Positions 32,957 to 64,000 of a stretch of DNA of 64,000 nucleotides are shown here, piece after piece. The notes beneath the pieces were generated by a model that saw only the letters and a list, made by a program, of their open reading frames with translations, had not been told where the DNA came from and did no database searches. This stretch comes from Albula goreensis. Its lineage: Eukaryota > Chordata > Actinopteri > Albuliformes > Albulidae. Both the position numbers and the translations under genes were made by a program. The stretch is from the NCBI GenBank assembly GCA_022829145.1, contig CM040755.1, positions 11,975,563 through 12,039,562 on the forward strand, in the 5' to 3' direction. How positions within the stretch are numbered: the stretch's first letter is position 1; each line of letters begins with the position of its first letter.

Positions 32957-34770
32957 AATCTGCACTGTATATAAGAAGAGACAAAAGTCATCACAGTCCA
33001 AGCTGTGTACCAATACAAAACAACATTGAGAAGACATTTGCAAAGTATTTCCCTAAATGTATAAAGCTCTCTTTCAGAGACCAACAATCATGTAATAAAT
33101 AGTCAGGCTGCTTCGTGCATTAATATAATCATTAACTCAGGACATGATTTCAAACCTGTAGAATAAAAGTAACCACTTATTCTACCAGGAGCAACTATCT
33201 GTCAGCTGCAACAATCAAGGTTTCTATACATCTCAATGATACTTTTAAAATTACATCACCTTACTGTGATATTTACATTTTTATTTTTCTTTCACACACC
33301 TTGTGACCATTCTTAAAAGAAAAGATGAATTTACCAATAAGCTGAAATTAAACAAGAATAAGACACACATATGAAAAACACTGCTTCTTGTCATTCACAT
33401 AAGTATTACAGTAACAACAGGGAAAACATTCAGTCACATGATATCTATTGCAACAATACATGGGTGTTAGTGTTTCATAGTTGGCCCAGATGAACTCAGA
33501 ACAGTCGGGAAGGGATTGTGACATGAGTGAGTGTTTTTCTGTCGCTGATGAGCCTGTTGGGTGAGCAGCACCAGATTCTCAGCGTAAGGGAGGGCTGTGC
33601 TCGCACAACCTTCAGCTATTTATTGTCAACACAGTGACTGTTGATCCAGCATAATTTCTGGGATTTGTTCATTTGTTTTGCTGCTGTGTCACAGGATAGC
33701 CTAAGATTCTCATGACCCAGAAACAATAGGTATATAAAACGAAAACATCATCAAAGATTCATGCTGAAAATTGGATCATTATTGATTTATTAACTTAATA
33801 ATTCATTTACTTAGCAGGTGCCCTGAAACAGCGCAACTTACTTTATTGCATATTTACAATTTAACAGCCAGATATTTACTTAAGCAGTTCAGAATAAGGG
33901 TCAAGGATATAATGGCGGTGCCGCTCCTGCAGAACAGACTTATACCTGTTGCGTTATCCTCCCAACCACTCCAGCACATTAACTATCAGGTATTTCAAGG
34001 ATCTCTCAAGGTTCACTTGAAGCTTTCTGTTTAGTATTTAGCATTACCTGAAGTAATAACACATTCATCAGTTATACAAAGTGTAAAAAGCAATAAACTG
34101 TTCTAGTGGCTTTTGGGTTCTGACTCTGATATCCCTTCCTACAAAAGCAAAGATACAGACCGAATATTTCATGTCATCTTTGTGGGAAAAAATGACTAGT
34201 GAGAGCAGGAAGTCACTTTCATAAGCAAATGAGTTTGTTGCTTATAAAATGCACAGACACTGAGCTTGCAGTGAAGAAATAAAATCAAGTGCTCTCAATG
34301 TTCGTGTTGAATTCTCCACATGGAAAGGCACAAGGAAATAGAGATCCCTCTACCTTCCTCTGTTTCTCAACCAGCCTAAGTGATTTAAAAACTGCCTTTA
34401 GGGCACTTGACTGGACAATACCAACACAAGTGAAAGCCTTGCTGGAAATTTATACTCCACCTATGTGTGTAAACACTGGACACAATATGGCTACAGTAAA
34501 GCATGACATTCAAAAGCAGAAGGACACATTTATGCAAAGTACAGGCACTGAAGTTTTCAGAGACTGAAGCAGATGATCATTGTGTTTGTATGTTATTTTG
34601 ACACTGTAATTGTGATAACATTTGTAATCAGTCTTGCCTACATGTTTATGGACATTATTAGAGATATTTCAGTTCTGTTTCTATGGTCCCTTACAGAAAT
34701 TGAATGTATTACATTATATTATGGTATGATGCACATATTTTATAATATAAATTTATGAAAATGGTCAAGT

Positions 34771-34805
34771 ATTCTATTCTATTCTGGTCTGTTCTACTCT
34801 ACTCT
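34771..34805. repeat. TTCTA pentanucleotide repeat
   Basis: Imperfect repeats of TTCTA with TTCTG variants. Confidence 0.75.
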
Positions 34806-37800
34806 TTATATGACTGATATCATTTCACTTCCTCTGGATCTCAACACAAGGCAGAAATGATTTCTTAGAGTCTGAAAGTGTTCAGTCAGAGTGTCACACA
34901 GAGGAGGCCAGATTCAATGTTGACACAGTTTTTGTATACTCTGAGATAGAGAACCATTTTGTTACTTAGGCCTCGACACAATTTCAAATGCTCCCTTCAG
35001 TGGAGTGAATGGCTGTCTTGTGCCACAAAAGGGGAAGCCAGGCAGGGTGCTGAAAGGGGTCAGCCTTCTCTCTCTGGACTGTGCACAAGCTGGGCTGTGA
35101 TGGACAGGAGGATAATAGAGGCCATCTGCCAGGGTTTGGACACACTTCTATTGGGATCCATTAGCTTGTTAGCACTTCATCATTACCACTCACCACACAC
35201 AGACAGAATGGATTTGTTGTGCTTCATTCAACCAATCTGTCTATCCATCAGCTAGCAGCCATCCCTGTGAATCTATCTATAGCTCTTTGCTACCACACTT
35301 TCCTCTGTATTGTTTATTTGGATTGAGATTAATTTATCATGGAAAAGATGATAGCGGTATTATCCTTTTATTGTGCTTGAGAAATAGCACAGATTGTCTG
35401 TAATTATAACCTTTTAAGGGCACCCTTTTGCTGTCCATCATATTATAACAATGATGGATTACTTTTATATTGCGCTTCTTCTTCACCTTTACAATGAAGG
35501 TGGGTGACTCACTTCAGCCAGCTCCAGAGTGCAACACTCACCTGAGTGATGCATGACAGCTATTTTGCTCTAGAAATCTCATCACACTTTTGCCGAGATA
35601 AAGGAGCAAAGGACTAACTGAGCCAATTGAACTATGGGATGATTTTGTGGTAGGGAACTTTGCCAAGACAGCAGCAAACCAGTTACTCTTTGTGATAAGT
35701 GCCATGGGATCTTTGACCACACTGAGTCACAACTTTAGTTTAACGTCTCATTTGAAAGCTCCTGATGCACAGTGTCCCCATCGCTGCACTGAAGCGCCTA
35801 AATTTTGTTTGGACAAGAGAAAAGGCTGCCCTCTACTGGCATGCCAATACCATTTACATCAGAAGCATTGTCTTCCCAGGAGGAGTTTCATCAAAGCATG
35901 ACCCACGCCCACACCTGCTCAGCTGCAGCCAGCCTGCAGGAGCACTTGGATGATGGTATCATGTGTTGTCACCTTCTCACACACTCATGTGTCATTTAGT
36001 TTTATTTCCACGATAGACAGACTTGTAAGCATGTTTGTACCTTAATTAGCACTACAGTTGATTTTTGTTATTTTGCCGTTTCTTGAGTTCTGCAGCACAT
36101 GGGCAATGCATGGGGTACAGGAGGAAAATGAACAGTCATTTTTTGGGCTGGTTGTTTTTTGTTTGGTTTATGCACAAATTATTAATACATAGTGCTCAAT
36201 GCTCCTGATTTAACAAGGTATTACATGGAGGGAATCCAAAAGAAAAAAAATATTTAAATTACCTCCCATCTGTTCTAGTACAGCTTACATTTATCTAAGT
36301 GGAAAATGAGGTTTGGAACCAGAACCAAACATATTTCAGCTTGACACACACAAATGACACCATTGCATTTTGCTATTGTAACATCATTGTAGTATTTATA
36401 TTAATATGTTAAAATCATATAATAATAATGCATTCATAGTGTTTTTGCCTCTTTTTCATGTTTATGTGATTTACTTTTCAATGTGAACCCAAATCACTTG
36501 AACATGGTGTTTAGATGTTACCTTTGTGTTTTCAGAGCTAGAGGGCAGCAGAGTACTGCAACGGTGTTGAGAAAACTTTGGTGGTTAAAATCAGAGCACC
36601 ATTTTCAAAGACATTTCCTTTCTTAAGATATAAAGCTATACATTGGACTATACAGTAGCATATGTATATGAAAAATATTTGAATTTTCTATGGTTCACAA
36701 AACAGCAAAGCATAATGTACTAAACTGTCAATGAAACAAGAGAACAATTTTAGTGCAACAAAATAAAATGCAATGTCATTTGATTTAGCTTGCAGCTTCA
36801 GACAAAAAAGCTTGCATGATAATAGTCTCAGCTTAATATGATGTCCAAGTATCTTCATGTAGTATAAGAACTGTGTGACTAAACCCACATTGGCATCATC
36901 ATGTTTCTCTGCTTGTGGAATCTGAGTGCTTACACTGGTGTGTTCATCCAAGTAGAGAGCAAGCTTTCCAGAAACGGATGCCCTTGAACCCACTAATAAA
37001 AACACAACCCTGAAGCAGCATTACTCCCTAAACGTGTGTCCCTTGAAAAATGACATTCACAGGGTTGAATTGTTCGTCCTTCACAGAGTACAGCGGACGT
37101 GAGTCATAGTCACAGACCAAGTCGTGGGCAGAGTTTAACAGATAACAGAGCCACCCCTCATCCTTCTGTCTAGTGTTAAACCGCAGAATGTCTTGAAATA
37201 ATGAAGTCACGCTGTACCCTTGTCTTAAACTCTAAACTCTCAGGGTATATTAAAGAGGGACTTAAACTCATAGTATACTTGGCCACAAATAATAAAGAGG
37301 TCATATTATGGTGCTGCTGCTTTGGCCAGAGGACATGAGTTTGAAAAAAAAACATTGTCCATGAGAAGTTTAAGGGAGTTTGGGGTCTCCAGAGTGTTTC
37401 ATTAAGTGAATATGGTTGATACAAGTTCTGAATGAGCCAGAAAATGCAGACATCACTTGGTAATATCTGGATTATATCAAAGTTTATCTGTGACCTGGGG
37501 TTTGCAGTTCCATAGTGGGACCCAGTTCTCTTGGTTACGGTTGGTTAATTTGCAGCATGTCTTCCAGTCTCTACTGTAAGTTTACCCTAGATGTTGAAAT
37601 GCCCAATAGTAACTGCAAGCCCATTCAAAAGCATGCATTAGCCAGTTGTTGTGTCTTTTCATTCATCATTCATGTTCATTCTTCATCTTGCTAAAGTCCA
37701 CCAGCTAGACTGCAAAGCCGTTCCCATTCACAGGGGAGGAATATCCTGCTGACAGTAACCCTCCACCTCCCTGTGTGAAACTGTGCAAGAATAGGCATCA

Positions 37801-38266
37801 CCCCATGGGGCTCCTGGCAACAGCATGCCTCTGCGTACTGCAGATCTGTTTCCGGATGGCAGCATACATTTCTGCTCAAGAACGAGTGCCTCAACTGGAT
37901 ACAACCCATCGAAAGCCTCAAAACTGCATTTTAAAATATGATTCCAGACACGTCTTTGTTAGTTATGTAATAAATACATGACATTAGTAATGAGAAACAA
38001 CCTTTTTTATTTAAAAAATGGTTTCTGTCATAGCACTGCAGTTGAGTACATAGAGAGGTAGTCGCTGGACTTTTCTTGTCCCTTCCCCAAGTGCCACACA
38101 ACAAAAAACTACAACGACCAGCCTGCTCTGCCCTGTATGGAAGTAATGGTGTTCCAGGTTAAAGCCAATATACAGTGTAAATATTTACAGTGTAGCAACA
38201 CATCTATGATTGTCAATGCAACTCTCTCATAGTTATAAAATGAGAATCCTTATCTTTCTGCTCCAG

Positions 38267-38269
<3 letters not shown>

Positions 38270-38301
<32 letters not shown>
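38270..38301. repeat. (CA)n microsatellite
   Basis: About 15 CA dinucleotides. Confidence 0.9.
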
Positions 38302-38306
<5 letters not shown>

Positions 38307-38445
38307 TTTAGGAGACATCTGCATCATGTAACATTACATGCATAATATTCCATGGACATAATATGTATAATTGACCAGTGATGAAAGAAAATTCTTTTTC
38401 ATATGCCATAGGAGGTAAAGCAAATATAGCTGCACTGTATATAAT

Positions 38446-38451
38446 TTTATT
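38446..38451 (-). terminator. candidate CGNL1 poly(A) signal
   Basis: AATAAA on the minus strand 0.72 kb after the CGNL1 stop. Another lies near 38007-38012, so UTR length is uncertain. Confidence 0.3.
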
Positions 38452-39171
38452 TGTAATTACAATGAAAATAAATGTAAATTTAAGCTCAGAGGTTTCAGTC
38501 AGTAAATATAAAAATAAAGCAAAAAGAAAACAGTTATATATTATTTTGGTACTGATGCATGATGGTATTGGTTAATTTTGAGTCTGTACAAAGTCAATGA
38601 AAAATTATATGCAACTGAATCCCTTATGTAAGTCTCCCTTACAACATGATCACCTTAATTCTGCATATACCTCACTTGAGCAGTTACGTTAAAAAAGAAC
38701 TGTGAATAATAAAACTTAATTTAATGTACTGAACGTATATGCCTATTTATGATGCCTAATTTTTTTACAATTTTTTAAAATTGTGTAAGACATAATTAAA
38801 AATAGAAGTTTTTTTTAAAGGTACAAATTAAAAATCCAAAATTCCATTTAAAGCACTGGTGTTATAGTTATGATGATAATATCATAAATTGTCAAGAAGT
38901 TGACATACAAGAATATGTAAAAGCTTAAGAAAGACATTCCCCATGAAAGGTCCAGGCACAGTGAATATAACATTTGATATAGCATTTGTTCCATCCAGCT
39001 GTGCTCTTAAGACAAATCGCAGCTTGAACACAGACGGAAAGACAGTTCCAAGCGGGCTCATTGATCCCATTTTGCGTGTCCTTCACTTCTGTCCAGACCC
39101 AGCTCTGACATCGTGTTCCACACTGTTGTGTCCATTCACAGAGCCCATCCAGTGATGTAATCCTGATGGGA

Positions 39172-64000
<24,829 letters not shown>

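Larger units (their letters stand above)
31981..38445. other. intergenic region between MYZAP and CGNL1
   Basis: No convincing gene. It contains a 21-nt T-run (32936-32956), TTCTA-type pentanucleotides (34771-34805) and a CA microsatellite (38270-38301). Open frames near 32214-32522 (+) and 32553-32888 (-) were examined and not accepted. Confidence 0.5.

Overview
The window is vertebrate nuclear DNA, most likely from a ray-finned fish. It is AT-rich, has long introns with GT-AG (and two GC-AG) boundaries, carries dense (CA)n/(TG)n microsatellites, and its three recognisable genes are strongly conserved with human genes that are neighbours on 15q21.3. No bacterial, phage, CRISPR or plasmid features are present. 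The species cannot be named from the sequence.

Layout, left to right. 1-7160: intergenic DNA with no supportable gene. 7684-10737 (minus): POLR2M/GRINL1A (Gdown1), complete in four exons, 368 aa. 12063-16216 (plus): an unrecognised gene, reconstructed here from eight small coding exons, predicted to encode a ~175-aa type I membrane protein with a signal peptide, an eight-cysteine ectodomain, an N-glycosylated stalk, one transmembrane helix and a short tail. It is head-to-head with POLR2M and tail-to-tail with MYZAP. 17143-31219 (minus): MYZAP, complete in 13 coding exons, ~560 aa. 39172-64000 (minus): CGNL1 (paracingulin/JACOP), the last 18 coding exons, 1259 aa visible; the N-terminus and promoter lie beyond 64000.

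How they relate. MYZAP and CGNL1 are coiled-coil proteins of cell junctions. POLR2M is a subunit that converts RNA polymerase II to the Mediator-dependent Pol II(G) form. In mammals MYZAP and POLR2M are adjacent on one strand and also make a read-through transcript (GCOM1). Here an opposite-strand gene sits between them, so any such read-through would cross it in antisense.

The most interesting item is the plus-strand membrane-protein gene: its exons keep a single phase (mostly phase 1), carry three sequons, and end in a clean transmembrane segment assembled across a 66-nt intron, but I cannot assign it to a family. Secondary points: a 27-copy 33-bp minisatellite that abuts a MYZAP 3' splice site and supplies its branch region; two GC-AG introns in MYZAP; a probable MITE with internal tandem repeats; a perfect 18-bp-arm hairpin; and a 26-nt near-duplicate of one of the new gene's exons. 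All exon boundaries were placed by eye from splice consensus, reading frame and remembered protein families; no search or RNA data were available.
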